This document shows, one piece after another, positions 1 through 11,591 of a stretch of DNA of 28,979 bases. Position numbers and translations under genes: made by a program. Under the pieces are notes generated by a model. It worked only from the letters and a program-made list of their open reading frames with translations. It had not been told where the DNA came from and made no database searches. How positions within the stretch are numbered: position 1 is the first letter of the stretch; each line of letters starts with the position of its first letter. Source of the DNA: Plakobranchus ocellatus (taxonomy: Eukaryota; Mollusca; Gastropoda; Plakobranchidae); assembly GCA_019648995.1 (NCBI GenBank), contig BLXT01006878.1, forward strand, positions 884,734 to 913,712, written 5' to 3'.

Positions 1-1752
1 GTAAGGAAACACATTCTTAGCAAAATAGTGCGGTACGTTTTTGGACAATGTAGTTCCAAAGTCTACTCTTGGGCTAAAAAGAAATCCAAGGGCATTTTTT
101 TTTCATGAAAGAAGGCGAGCTATTCAACCCACTCTGTTTTTATACGGGGTCGCAGCACGCGATTGGAGAGAAAGAAATTATTACGCCTTTTCTATACATC
201 TTAAGATGCAGAGAAATCCTCTAAGGCGACGTCGTTAGATCTTCAAGCAAAGCCAGCTAAATGAAAGGCAACAAATCAGAGGTTTAAGCCAGGCAACTGA
301 AGTACGTCATCCTAGCCTTGCTGTGCTCACAGGCTTCAGCTTGTTGGCGTGGAAACTCTCGTCTTGGCAGGCCATTAAGTGTTAGTCTGGATACATAGGA
401 TGTCAGGGGCGAATGTGCTGATTCTCAGCCTCACGTAGTGAGAGAGGCTTTAGAATTGGCCTGAACCCACTTCAAATGGAAAAGAAAAAGAAAGATAATT
501 GACAATGGAATGTCTTTCCTGCTTAGTTTATAGTTCACCTAGCACTTATTTCACGATAAGGCCATTCACTCTGTTCCTATAACTCCGTCCTGAAGACAAT
601 AAGAAACACGCTATTAACATTTTGAAAACGCTTATGATTAAATTATTTTTTCAGTTTTAAGGGGGCTTGTTTCTTTTTTTTTAACCACCTCAAAGTTTAT
701 TACTATAATTATTTTAATATTTTTATGAATCTGTATTTTCCCTCAAAATTTGCTCTTACATATCTTCAGCACACCATTGTACAGAGAACAATGCCTAAAA
801 TCTTGATACAATATGTGTGGCAATCCCGGAAAACCCATCGAAACAATTTTCGAGCGAGGCCTCGTAAAGTCAAAAATATGGGGTGCTTGAATCCAGGCTC
901 GCAGCTCCCAGCAAAAAAATAGTGATCAAACTTGAACAAAAAATCTATATTTGTAGCCCCCACTGTTATCATTCTAGTTTTTGGTTTTTCTTAAGCAATT
1001 TCATAATACTTTATTGTAGTTGATAATTATCTCATAGAATCCGGTGCGGTGGGGAATGAAACATGAGTCCACATGCCCACTATGCCAAGGAAAGCAGAAT
1101 ACAAAACATGTTCTCAGTTCCTACAACGTAGCTCTAGACCAGGGCAGGTGCACGTGGCGATACAACAGCGTTATTAGAGCTTGCTACGGCAATATATGAC
1201 GCGAAAGTTCTGCCTCTCCATCGAAAGGCAAAGGCACTAGTATTTTCACCAGAAGGTGGATCTAAATCCTGGTGTGGAGGTATTACTGACATGGATACTC
1301 AGAGGAAGAGCTTACTGGATGGGTAGGTGGCAGGGAATTTTCAGCCGATCTCCGCGAATAGAAAAAACATCCTAAAATCATCTAATATTATAGGAATGAG
1401 GCCTGACATCGTATTCCATTCAAATACTACTCGACCAATCATCATGGTTCTCTGAAGACCCCCTGCTTCCTTGCTTTCACATGAATATTTTTTTCCCATA
1501 GAAATTCTCTTCTGGTATTTGCTCAATTCAAAAATCTCTTTCAGAAATCTGTACTGGAATATGTTATTTATAAATCATGATGGTAAACATTGTCTTTTAC
1601 GCCACTGAGCTCCATACAATTATTGTGTCTCGGACAATACAGATTAGTTATTAAAATGTACTTTCTTTATAGCTTAAGGAAAAACCAAAATAAAACGTAG
1701 ACTATGTATTAGTTCATTTGTTTGTTTTTTATGAAACTGAGAGGCGTTAACT
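1..1752. other. AT-rich non-coding stretch
   Basis: I recognise no gene here. Base composition is mixed: about 300-480 and 1030-1340 are less AT-rich than their surroundings, but neither gives a convincing protein on either strand. Small inverted repeats are visible at 311-332 (CTGTG/CACAG inside AGCC/GGCT) and 427-449 (AGCCTC/GAGGCT). Open frames of 60-70 codons at 41-238, 725-922 and 766-972 begin at non-standard or arbitrary starts and show no family motif. Confidence 0.6.
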
Positions 1753-1791
1753 TTGAAAAAAAATCTATTCATAAGATCTCGATTGAATCAA

Positions 1792-2142
1792 ATGCAGCCA
1801 AGCATAAAGGGCTTACCTGTTCATGATTTTTTTCCCTCTGGCCTTTTTCATTATGAAGCTGGCTCATTGTCCAAAATCGTACTTTTGCCAAAGAAAATCA
1901 TTTCCATTTTTCCTTCATATCCTGCTTTTCTACGACCAAAGTATCCAAAGCAACAAGTGTTGAGACTGACAAAAAATTCATTATCACAACTAAACCCTAC
2001 AAGGTATGAAAGCCATTTCATGAAAACCCTCAACAGGGTCAACATTTCACAGTCTTTATCTAACAAATCAGCTCGCTGTTTGCCGGAAATTAATATTGTC
2101 GCCGATAATGGACTGCGCGAGAAGTTGATCAGGTTACATTAA
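1792..2142 (+). CDS. Unassigned ORF, 116 codons, doubtful
   Basis: An open frame runs from ATG at 1792 to TAA at 2140-2142; the frame is also open upstream to about 1753. I do not recognise the product. The predicted protein is basic, rich in Lys, Leu, Pro and Ser, with no signal peptide, no clear membrane span and no catalytic motif. It begins MQPSIKGLPVHDFF and ends NGLREKLIRLH. Composition is more protein-like than most frames here, with no low-complexity run. However, the ATG context is poor (C at -3), I see no convincing splice sites, and an open frame of this length is not rare by chance in 29 kb of AT-rich DNA. It could be a single-exon orphan gene, an exon of a larger gene, an old element remnant or chance. 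Confidence 0.2.
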   Translation: MQPSIKGLPVHDFFPSGLFHYEAGSLSKIVLLPKKIISIFPSYPAFLRPKYPKQQVLRLTKNSLSQLNPTRYESHFMKTLNRVNISQSLSNKSARCLPEINIVADNGLREKLIRLH

Positions 2143-2670
2143 GGGCAGATTCGACAGTAATTATTGTGAACCACATTTTTCCCTTTTGCTCTGGGTCATC
2201 TCACCGTGACAGTATTTTTTTTAAAAGCCTATGACACCTAAAGAAGCCCCCTTGAAATGACCAAAGTAGAGTTACCCGGCGCAAAGAGCCATTGACTTCA
2301 AAGCACTTGGGGATAGGATATATTTCAATGTGTTGACCTGTTGTTTCTGATATATGTATATCTCAGCCAGCAGTAAATATCCCGCTCAAAATACGGAATA
2401 CGTGATATTATTACAAGGGATTGCCTTAGCTTATCTTGCTTTTGGATGAAAACCGAAAAAAAAAAACATCATTGCATAAATAAGATTAAGAAAAGTTTAA
2501 CTTCCTAAGTAATTCATACGGGAAAAATACTGAGTTTGAATATCCTCATTCGGATATAATTTTCAAGAAAATGCTTCGTAAAAAATGACCTAGAAGTTTC
2601 TTTACAATAAGTTGTTTTTATCTATTATCTAGACTAATATTTTCGAAAGATAAAGATCGTTTAATAAGCA

Positions 2671-2728
<58 letters not shown>

Positions 2729-4569
2729 TCGTGTGCGTGTAATATGATTTACATTTTTTATTCTTAAAAATAAGCTTTCATTATATTGTCCTGATACAAT
2801 ATTTAAGGTTATATTTAAATACCTCTACATTTTACATTTATGGAGCAGGTAACGAAAAAGACACTTTCGCGTAATAATGTTATATAATTTCAATCGAGGA
2901 AAGAGAAAACGGCCAATGAAGTTTGCACATGCAATGCATCAGTCCGTTTTGCTTCAAAGCGAGCAAGAAATGATCTGGTTACGATTGATTTCCATATACT
3001 CATTTCCAAATTGATATTTTAATTGTATTTCTGAGTTCGTGTTTTCCCTCGATGCTAAAAGTATTAGGGAAAGAAAAGAGTATGAAAGAGGTGGTGAAAT
3101 CTCACCAATGACATCTTTTTTATTAGACTAAATATTTTATAATAATGGAGCTAAGCTCAAACGAGTAAAGCCTACACAATTTTTTTGGGTGTCAAAAAAT
3201 TCCACAAAAATACAAATATGTTACTCTAGATCATGCCATTTTATTTGGCCATATTTTAAAATCCCGAAATTCTTTTACGAAATTACAAAATGATATTTAT
3301 GATCCTATTTAAACCTTGTTAAGCATGCGAAATAAAATATGCAGATTGACAGTAAATAACTGTAATGTTTCAGAACTTTGTACGCCACAAGTCAAACAGA
3401 CTTAAATGTTCGGTGTCATCTTTTGTTTTCTTGAAAATATCTTTGTGTGAAAAAATAAAAATCAGCCATGGGTTAGGCTCGTTTATATTATAATTAAGCT
3501 TTTAATTTATTTCAAATGTCAAAAGCACCTCTCAGCAAGCATTAAAAATGATAAGAACATTAGGATTGTGATATGGAATATTTGATCACAAATACGTTCT
3601 AAATTAAATTCAACCCGGATAATTCATATCTTCCTATGTCCTCCTAACTGAAGGAATCAAATTCTAAAAACAAAAAAAAAATTATACAAGGTGATATAGA
3701 TAATCCAGTTATCTACCTCTAGGGGACCGAAAAACAGCGTTAAAAACTCCCCTTCACTGCATCCTTAATTTTACGGAATGATTGTTCATATTTTATTGTG
3801 AGTAAAATATTGTACATGAATTTTTAAATATTATGTAAAAGTCTCTATTATATGTGTCTAAAGCGTCTCTCTTCTAGAATAAAAAAATATGTTTGATGAC
3901 ATGGAATGTAGAGCTTCTCTATTTTCAGAATGCGGTTTGTTATTATTTAATTGGTTAATTCCTTTACGATACCCAGAAATAACTTGTTCACTTTGGCACA
4001 ATGCACTTAAACAATTACGCCAAAGACGCAGGATGCAGAGACTGTCATTGATGAAGCATTAGGCTTTGTTGCTTGGCTAGATGATAACAGAAGTCATTTA
4101 GAAAGCCTTCTCTTCACTCAACTCTTAAAAATACCTGAGATTTGGGAAAATGAGAGAGAACAATTTGCAGTAAAAGGTACAGAAAATATACAGTGTTTGT
4201 GAAAACGAGAAAAAGAGGGAGGCAAATGCTCTCCTTTGAATTAGTGGAATGGTGGCAAACCCTTAAACTCACATCTATCATTTGAAGTGAACGATGAATT
4301 TTATTACTCTATTCCCTGCTGTTCAACATCTTGAAAACTGCTAACAAATTGCAAAAACAATTGTGAACTCTTAACCTTGAATTACAATTAATATTACTCT
4401 TCAAGCGCTCAACATGTGAAAAACATTTTCAAAAACAAATTAGTTGATGTGTTGCTGAAAGAATTCTCCAGGGCAGGGCACTTGAACCATGGGCAAAGCT
4501 GGTCTGGCATACCCAAGACGCAGCTCAAGATTGAAAGTGAGTTGTTAAATAAACAGAAAGATTGAGTCA
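2143..4569. other. AT-rich non-coding stretch
   Basis: No gene or recognisable element is visible apart from the (AT)n array at 2673-2726. Stop codons are dense in all frames. Runs of A or T and TAAT-type sequence dominate. Confidence 0.65.
2673..2726. repeat. (AT)27 microsatellite
   Basis: An uninterrupted AT dinucleotide array of about 54 bases, followed by a short GTGTGCGTGT stretch. It is self-complementary and could extrude a cruciform. Length is likely to vary between individuals. Confidence 0.95.
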
Positions 4570-4795
4570 ATAAGAGCAAGAAAGAAAGGCCCAAAACAGA
4601 AAGCAAGAGGAAAGGAAAGAGAGAGAAGGGAGAGAGAGAAAATGCGCGTGTATAAGAAAGGATTATTAATTCAGAGAAAGTGAGAGAGAAATGGGGAAGG
4701 TAGAGCGAAGCAGAAAATGTAAGTGCGTGAGTGAGTAGACGAGGGAACGTGAATAAGTATGAGAAAAAAGGGAGACAGAGAAGGGGGAAGACAGC
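4570..4795 (+). repeat. Purine-rich (GA-rich) tract
   Basis: About 220 bases of strongly purine-biased plus strand, built of degenerate AGAGA, GAAAG and GGGA units (for example AGAGAGAAGGGAGAGAGAGA starting at 4619). There is no fixed period. It looks like a decayed GA microsatellite. A minus-strand frame that overlaps its edge (4409-4606) has no domain signal. Confidence 0.7.
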
Positions 4796-6068
4796 TATAG
4801 AGATGATTTTTTATCGGCAAATAATTAAGTTTTAATTTCAAACAATACGTAAATGGAGAAAATATTTTAAGTTCTCTTTAATTTAAAATATTAATTTCTC
4901 AAATTATCTTACGTTTATGTTTGAAAACAATAAACTAATTAATATGTTGCTGTGCGGTTTGAATTTACCTTACAGAAAGTATAAATTATCAGCTCAGTAT
5001 ATTATAGAGCGACGCTGATGTAACTTATATTTTGTTTTCGCATGAAGCACAAAAAATGATAAAAACTTGACTTAACATGTTTTAAATACAATTTAAAAAT
5101 GTCGTAAGAAGAGGAAAACGGTGCGCCCTTTGCGATTCGTAAATGTTAGAATAAAACTTAAAAAGTGGCCAAATAATGAAACAGAGCCGAAACTGGTGTT
5201 TATGATGGTGCTTAACTAGCATTTAAGAAATAATTAAGACAGAGTGAAGCACAAAACTAAAACTCAAGATCAATAAGTCGTTAGGTTGAGCTCAAAAATT
5301 TAAAAAATTCAATTATCTCAACTGTTCTAACTATTCCTAATTCTAGCATTTCCCAATTAAGACCAGTCTAATACGACTTTAATTGGCTTAAGCTAATGAA
5401 TTAAATTGCTCGCTCGAAGCCAAAAAGGAAAAAAATTTTGATTACATGAATTTAGAAAAGGTAAATAAGTCATCATATGGGATCTATCAAGGAGCAAACA
5501 CAGACTTGGGTAAAAATGCTTCCGTTGAGAGTCTGGGGACTCATAAAGTTTTTTAAAAAGTCATGGGATTCTGACTTGGAATCAAGGGATTTCGCATGGA
5601 GTTTGCATTTTACTATTATTTTTATATTTACACATTATTAGTTACCGGTACTGAGAACATTTACATTTTTGCTTGGCTTCATTCTCTCACTTGAACTTCA
5701 TTCTCAAAATCTTCATTTTCCTTATATGCGCGTAGTCTATGTCCTGAATGTGAGTTTTACGTAACATTGGCCAATTACAAGACATAAATAGGATTTGTAA
5801 TGAGTTCCCTCATAGCTGAGGAAGCCTTAACAGGTCGAATGGCAACAATCGTTTGAACTGAGAATGTTCTCTATGTGTGTGTGTGTATACATAACATACG
5901 TTTATGATCACTCTTGTTTGTTATATAGTTTTTGAGAGATCTTTGTTTGCCCTTTTTGTACTGACAGATTATAATATATGCCATTCATTTACATTTAACA
6001 CTACGCCAAGTTTTTTTCTTTTTTTGGGTCAAATGTATAAACTGCCTTTGAAACAGAGCACCTGAAGA
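4796..6068. other. AT-rich non-coding stretch
   Basis: No gene is visible. A short (GT)n run lies at about 5873-5886, followed by TATACATA. Otherwise the DNA is AT-rich with dense stops on both strands. Confidence 0.65.
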
Positions 6069-6160
6069 AGAAAAGTGGCTCAGTGTTTAAGAGCTCGCCC
6101 TGACTTCTGTAGGGACTCTCTCGGTGTCTGGCTGGACAAAGGACAAACATGGTCGAGAGC
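6069..6160 (+). mobile_element. tRNA-derived SINE head, relic
   Basis: The plus strand has an A-box-like TGGCTCAGTG at 6076-6085. A possible D arm is formed by GCTC (6078-6081) with GAGC (6091-6094). A possible anticodon arm follows, CCCT paired with AGGG around 6098-6114. At the expected B-box distance there is only GGTGTCTGGCT (6123-6133), which matches the consensus poorly. The fold-like layout suggests an old tRNA-derived SINE. It is not a functional tRNA gene, and a chance match cannot be excluded. Directly upstream is GAAGAAGAAAAG. The 82-codon frame starting at 6075 is explained by this element. Confidence 0.4.
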
Positions 6161-7773
6161 ACAACGAAATAAAATAGTTGTATTATGGAAACCAAGCAAA
6201 CATTCTACTATCTCCCTATGCATCCAGTTTCTAGAAATTATCGAAGGTGTGACAAGAGGAGTTTACAGGAATTTGTTAGATCATATCCATGGTAGGTGTG
6301 TGAAAAGTGGAGAAGTTTTTTAAGCTAACCTTGATGACATAATTCGATAATATCCTCTTCGTTCTATAAGTTCTAGAATGTGTGGCTTTTATCGGGTAAT
6401 TTTGATTAGTCAGTAAACTGCTGTTCTGAAACTGTTCCTTTTTCAAATTAATAAACTTTTCGTTTAATTTTCGGTAAGATTTAGATTGGTTTCTGTCTTT
6501 TATTCTATTCAAAAATAACTCATTGTCACGAGAAGTGCTCAACTAGATCCATAATTAAACAACATTAAGCTATTCATGACACACTACTCATAACAGTTAA
6601 ATCCGGGCACTATAATAAACAAGGGTTGTAACTCGCTTCCACCCTTTTAGTTAATTAAAAGAAAAACAATTCATATTTCAAATTTCATTGGGGAAAAAAA
6701 TTAATTAAAGTAGTCTGTCGTGTAATAAAAAAGATAATATTTTAAAGGTTTCAGTGTCTTTGGAGGCATAATGAACAGGTTTTTTTTTTCTCCAACCCAT
6801 AGCGTAGATAAATAATACTTTTTTCTTTCAAAATACATATTATTATTATTTCTTTTACCATTTTGATTTCTAAAAATATGACGCAGAAATAATCTTACAA
6901 AAGCTTCAAAAACAAATTGGTTGCTCTCAATCATGAAGTCGTAATCAAAATAATACACTTAGATTAAAAAATTCATTTCCTAGCAGATTTGGCAAAATGT
7001 TTAAGCATCAGTCTTGATCGATGGATCCATCAATTCCTTTTAAATGAAAAGTAAATAAATTATTGTGTAGTTTTCTTTTTTTTTTATTGGGAAATACTTC
7101 ATGTCTATTCTTCTCCTGACCAGATGAGAATTAATTGTGGCGTTCTTCAAAACAGTCATCCGCGGTCCTCGGGGATTTGAACTGTCAGTTCATATAATGT
7201 TCAATTAATTTCGATGCATTTCATATTTTATCAAAGTTTGACGTCGAAGTTGACACTTGACAGAAAAAAAGGAACAAAACCAAGTTCAACAAAGCGCTGG
7301 GACCGATAACCCTGGGACAATATTGACAGCCGTTCCCGATGGCCTAGGAATTGATTCCTTGGGGAACCAACTCTCCAGAGAGCTAGCGCTTAATGATTTC
7401 GAACGCAAAAAACAAATTTGAGAAGCGATATCCGACAGTTGACGAAAGCAACTACAAAACAAATTCTTGTTGTTGGTAATTATTAAATATTGAGCTTACA
7501 CTTCAGTTCTTGTTATTTTTTAATTATATCTCTTTAATCCTAGGATCGCATTTGTTATTTTATTATATATATATAAAATGCACAATGTACTCTCAATTTA
7601 ATCTTTTTAGAATGTATTTACGATATTTATTTTTAAGAATTTTTTTTTCCTGGTTTTGCAACTGTATATTACATTTCTACTTGTTTTAATATCTGTTTAC
7701 TCTGTTGCGTGGATGAAGTGGTTTCAATGACAAGGAAAAAGCAATCCACATGACAAAACTAAGTTCTTCTTCT
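6161..7773. other. AT-rich non-coding stretch
   Basis: No gene is visible. Two minus-strand frames (6276-6542, 6701-6958) are AT-driven and lack any family motif. A 12-bp perfect palindrome GATGGATCCATC lies at 7020-7031. A more GC-rich patch with a hairpin lies at about 7280-7400. Confidence 0.6.
7332..7367. repeat. Imperfect hairpin
   Basis: GTTCCC pairs with GGGAAC on the outside. Inside, CCTAGGAAT pairs with ATTCCTTGG (8 of 9) across a two-base loop, with a five-base bulge on the left arm. It sits in a patch richer in G and C than its flanks. No function is evident. Confidence 0.5.
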
Positions 7774-8005
7774 TCAGGTACCTTGTCTGGAACAGACATT
7801 GGCGATCATCTTCCTCCACTAAAACCTATTCTCAGTTAACCTTATGAAGTTCTTATTGCTACCCTTGCCTTTTGCCCGTGACTTAAGACTTTCAATAAAA
7901 GTTATTCTCTGCCTACCTCTACTGCGTGTGCCTTCAATCTTTCCAGTGATTGCTAAAAAGTAAGTTACGATGTCAAAATTGATGCTTAGGCCATTATTAT
8001 TCTTC
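7774..8005 (-). mobile_element. LINE (non-LTR retrotransposon) 3' end, truncated and mutated
   Basis: Read on the minus strand from 7953 to the stop at 7774-7776, this is 59 codons plus stop of the extreme C-terminus of a LINE endonuclease/reverse-transcriptase ORF. Visible landmarks, in order, are TGKIEG, SRGRQRITFIESLK, NFIRLTENRF and WRKMIANVCSRQGT before the stop. This order (TGKIEG, RGRQR, WRxMIANVC, GT-stop) is typical of animal LINE proteins. One codon is an in-frame TAG (7819-7821), where such proteins normally continue. Weaker similarity, with probable frame damage, extends upstream to about 8005. The stop runs straight into a short GAA tail (AGAAGAAGAAG). The catalytic core, endonuclease and 5' end are missing, as expected for a 5'-truncated insertion. 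I cannot name the clade with certainty. Confidence 0.87.
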
Positions 8006-8790
8006 GCTCATTTTTTTTCTCTTTTGTGTTGACAATCAAATATGTTCAATTTCACAGCTATTTTTATTAACATGACAGCGCGATAGCTTTTGTCTTTAGC
8101 GTCTGGAAAAATGACTTAGTAGTATCCAGTATTATGTTGATCACTGTCGCTATAGATCCTTTCAACGCATGCATATAATACACATCCACCAAAGGTTTAT
8201 GTACTGCTCAAACTTTAGCTAGCTCATGATTTGATGAGGATGAACTTTGCGTTTTCTCTTTTACTTGATGAAACTTCTGAATGCAATAACAATGTTTGCG
8301 GGAAAAAAAAGAAAACCAACATTAATAAATAAACAAGTTAACATCGAGGCTGAGACTAGTTGAACGTAATATTAAATCAACATGGGCATTTTGGTTGTTT
8401 TTCGTCAAACATGGGCCTCCAAAGAATTTCTACAATAAGTGTTCATTAGCAACATGTGAGTGTGTGTGTGTATGTGTTTCGTAAATTTTGAGAAGCTGCG
8501 TACAGATTTTTTCCTTTTTTTAAAAATATCTACACAAATTTAATTTTCAAATTGGCTTTGTGTGATTCAGTTATAGTTCTAGCTGAACACTGATTGTGGC
8601 AAGAAGTTCATTTAAGTAGACTAACGAACAGAAATCAACCGAAATATTCCCAAAAAAATGGACAAAAATTTTATAAATTTAAATTAAGAATAATTTCAGA
8701 ATAGCAAGGTGTCTCTCTGTAGGTCTTCGAAATTTTACAAATACCAGCAGTCTATTTTTCATCGATCTCTTCAACAATCGCACAATCATT
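8006..8790. other. AT-rich non-coding stretch
   Basis: No gene is visible. A short GTGTGTGTGTGTATGTG run lies at about 8458-8476. No reverse-transcriptase core is visible upstream of the neighbouring LINE fragment. Confidence 0.6.
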
Positions 8791-8793
8791 TTA

Positions 8794-8835
8794 GGGCAGG
8801 GGCAAAGGGGGGGAGGGGGGAGGGGAGGAGAGCGG
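8794..8835 (+). other. G-run tract, G-quadruplex candidate
   Basis: The plus strand carries at least five runs of three or more G with loops of 1-4 bases: GGG, GGGG, a run of seven, a run of six, then GGGG, separated by CA, CAAA, A and A. This meets the usual pattern for an intramolecular G-quadruplex. It stands out in AT-rich DNA. The 87-codon minus-strand frame over it, with a proline run, is a by-product. Confidence 0.75.
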
Positions 8836-8918
8836 GTGAAGTTTCGCACCCTAATTAGATAATGAAAATACCTTCTGTGCATGTATATTCTTTCATTTCT
8901 AGATTGTCGGCCCTTTGG

Positions 8919-8956
8919 TGGCCCAGTGGAAGCTTGCTGCAACGAGGTTCACATTC
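8919..8956 (+). mobile_element. Possible tRNA-SINE relic with internal deletion
   Basis: TGGCCCAGTGG (8919-8929) matches an RNA polymerase III A box well, and GGTTCACATTC (8946-8956) resembles a B box. The gap of 16 bases is about half that of a tRNA, so if real the anticodon arm has been lost. The evidence is thin and chance is possible. Confidence 0.25.
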
Positions 8957-9876
8957 TAAAAGAATCCATGCCTCTGTTGTTTTTTTTTTATTCTTGACAA
9001 AAGGATACAAAAAAATGAGAGTTTTCTACAGCGTTTCAACTATATTTACGTAAAGCATCATAACAAATGTGTCAATAAACATGAGGTAGAACACTTATGG
9101 TTTAGGAGAGATTTTTATTGATTTCTGAAGAAAACTAATAGTAAAATTAGAAATAATAAAGAATCCATTGCAAATCAACTCATACTGCAGATTTTCTTAC
9201 TTTTAAGCGTTTGAGTTGCAGCCTTGTCATTCTCACACACTTTCATGTCTTTGCCCCAATTCGCAGAAAAGCTGTTGCCTATTAATTTTAACAAAAGTTA
9301 ATTTTTGGAAACCAAGGTCTTAACAGAGAGAAAAAGATTCTACCTCTATCAGACGTAAGATGATAATTAATCAAAGCGGTGTTTACGCTTTATTAGTTCA
9401 TCTCTTCTTATCAACTGCATGCGATGCTGCATCTAGGTTTGATTTTCTCTCATAGCTGAATAAGTAAGTCTATTTTTTTTCCTTTGGTGCAAGCTCTCGG
9501 ATGATCGTACATCCCTCTACTGAAATTTTCTTTCCCATATATAACATCTATTGTGTATTCAAAGCAAAGCTCAGCCCTAGATATGCGATGGTTTTCAAAG
9601 AGGTAGAAGTATAGAGTCGTATTTTACCTACTAAGCCAGATTTCATGTATGTTATCCCGTGTTAAGATCGGCGGTTTGATTTTTGGGTTGTTATCTAACA
9701 CAAAGTGTTCCTATGTGTTCCTATACATAGGAATCCCGCCAAATTTAGTTTGCAATCTTTTTGCCAATGCTCGGTAGGTTGGATTTTGGGAAAGGTTTAT
9801 TTAGTTGAGTTTTTTTTTTTTTCTTTTTTTTTTCAGACGGCTTTCTTGAATAGGATTCCTTAGAATAGGACTCATA
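8957..9876. other. AT-rich non-coding stretch
   Basis: No gene is visible. A tandem GTGTTCCTAT pair (9705-9714, 9715-9724) is followed by its inverse, giving the hairpin TTCCTAT-AC-ATAGGAA at 9718-9733. T runs lie at about 9811-9834. Confidence 0.6.
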
Positions 9877-10158
9877 TCAGCAAGATTTAATAAAAACAGC
9901 ATTTTTTAAGAGAAAATATATATTACACTTAACAATCACAATTCCCAAAACAATCTTTATCCCCAAAGAGATATTGTCACTCCTCTGATACGAAAAACAT
10001 TTAGGGTGTGTATTGGTCGGTAAGACGATTGTTATTGATAAACCATCACAATCAAACTTTAAGCTAGACCATGTCCGTTGTGTTATATAAGTTTCTTTCA
10101 AACTTTGTCCGTCAACAAATTTATCTCGGACACAAGTCAACTCGGACTTCCTGACCAT
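9877..10158 (-). CDS. Unassigned ORF, 93 codons, doubtful
   Basis: A minus-strand frame runs from an ATG at 10158-10156 to TGA at 9877-9879, and stays open upstream to about 10200. I do not recognise it. The first two-thirds look mixed and protein-like (MVRKSELTCVRDKFVDGQSL, later TWSSLKFDCDG). The last 35 residues contain a hydrophobic stretch (about SLGIKIVLGIVIV) that could be a membrane segment. I see no strong splice acceptor or donor next to it, and no catalytic motif. It could be one exon, a short orphan gene or a chance frame. Confidence 0.18.
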   Translation of the reverse strand: MVRKSELTCVRDKFVDGQSLKETYITQRTWSSLKFDCDGLSITIVLPTNTHPKCFSYQRSDNISLGIKIVLGIVIVKCNIYFLLKNAVFIKSC

Positions 10159-10200
10159 TGCTTTCAGCAGAGATAAGTCTTGAAGTCGATCGTCTAACAC

Positions 10201-11591
10201 TTTATATGTGTTTATGTTTTGGCTTATGCAACCAAGTGTATCAATAATTTGTAACCTGCTAACATCATCGCTCTTTGCACAAAATAGCGACGTTCATGCT
10301 TTTTAAAAGATCAAAATCTTGCATGATTAATTATAAATTTGGAAGAAATACATTGCTAGTTCCGCAAATCGAATTCTGATTTGTTTGGTGTTGTTTATAT
10401 CCATTAATCGTCTTAGAAAGAAGCTGCAGGATATATATTGCAAAAAACAATTAAGAATCATATGAATAACTGCAGTCTTTTTTACTTGTAGTTTGGGTCC
10501 AGAAATAGCCTTTTATGATCAATTTATGATAATATCGAATAAAAACTAAAGTGTGATGGTTTTCATACCAAAGATAACTTTTGGATGAACAAATATATAA
10601 ACCTGAAAGCACTAAAAGACTGATTTTCAAGAAATATAATTCGTTGTCGTGAAATTTTGATCTTTGGAACGTCATACTTTTCAACCAATAGCCTCAATCT
10701 CATCGAGTGTTCATGTTCATCAACATCTCTAAATTATTTCTTTGGAAATCATTTTCTAGCATCCTGGTAGTTTTCATCAGGTTTGCAAAAATGGCAAGTC
10801 ATTATTAGGTAGCAAGAGTTCGTTTGGCTACTTTTTCCCATTGATTTTGTGATCAAATTAAGCGCTTCATTGAGCTATGAAAATAAAGCATTTCAAGTCT
10901 ACATTTAGAAAAGCCTTAGATCTAGATCTAGGTATGAACTTTTTATCTGCTGGCACAAGTCAGTCCAGGTTCAGAAATGAACAACTCGTACTTATAGGAA
11001 ATTCGTTATTCAAAATGTTTTAAAGCACAGTAGAATTTCAAAGATTCTGCTTGTCGAGCTTTGAAATGAATGCCTTCAGGATCTTAATAATGAGTATTGT
11101 TTGATAATTATGATTACGATTCTCTTCAGGATAATATTCTTAGTCAACGTCCAGCCAAGAATGTCATATCGATGATGCTATGTCTTTACCATTCCCGTTG
11201 TATATGTAAGGTTCATTATCAGAAGTCTGAAAAGGGTCACAACTAAAAAAACAACTTTTTCCACATCTTGCATCATGGAAAGACATTTTCTGGAGCAAAG
11301 AATTATATGATGGAAAGCAAAGCCATCGTGACTTAAAAATGGTTATGCAGCGATTAAATTACTAGATAACGAAGATAACAACAAAAAAAATTAATTTCTC
11401 ATCTAGACATTCAATTCGCCTCTCAAGACACCTACAACGTTGTTTCAGTTCTTACTGGATGTCGTCAGGGTGTAGACTGTTGTAGAATGAATTGGACTGA
11501 GTAGGACATTATTCCGTTTGTTGCTTGCTTTTGTCCGTCGCTCTCTAATCTTTTCTTTTTGCTTAGTGTTTGATTAATAATAATTGTTATA
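10201..11591. other. AT-rich non-coding stretch
   Basis: No gene is visible. A short TCTAGA block, AGATCTAGATCTAGG, lies at 10919-10933. The minus-strand frame at 10451-10684 has no recognisable feature. Confidence 0.6.

Noticed and set aside
1165..1220. Possible tRNA or SINE (TGGCG and GTTATTAGAGC on the plus strand)
   Set aside because: The B-box position holds AAGTTCTGCC, which does not match, and no stems form convincingly.
6001..6542. Minus-strand ORFs of 64 and 88 codons
   Set aside because: They start at non-ATG codons or inside the SINE relic, and composition follows the AT-rich DNA.
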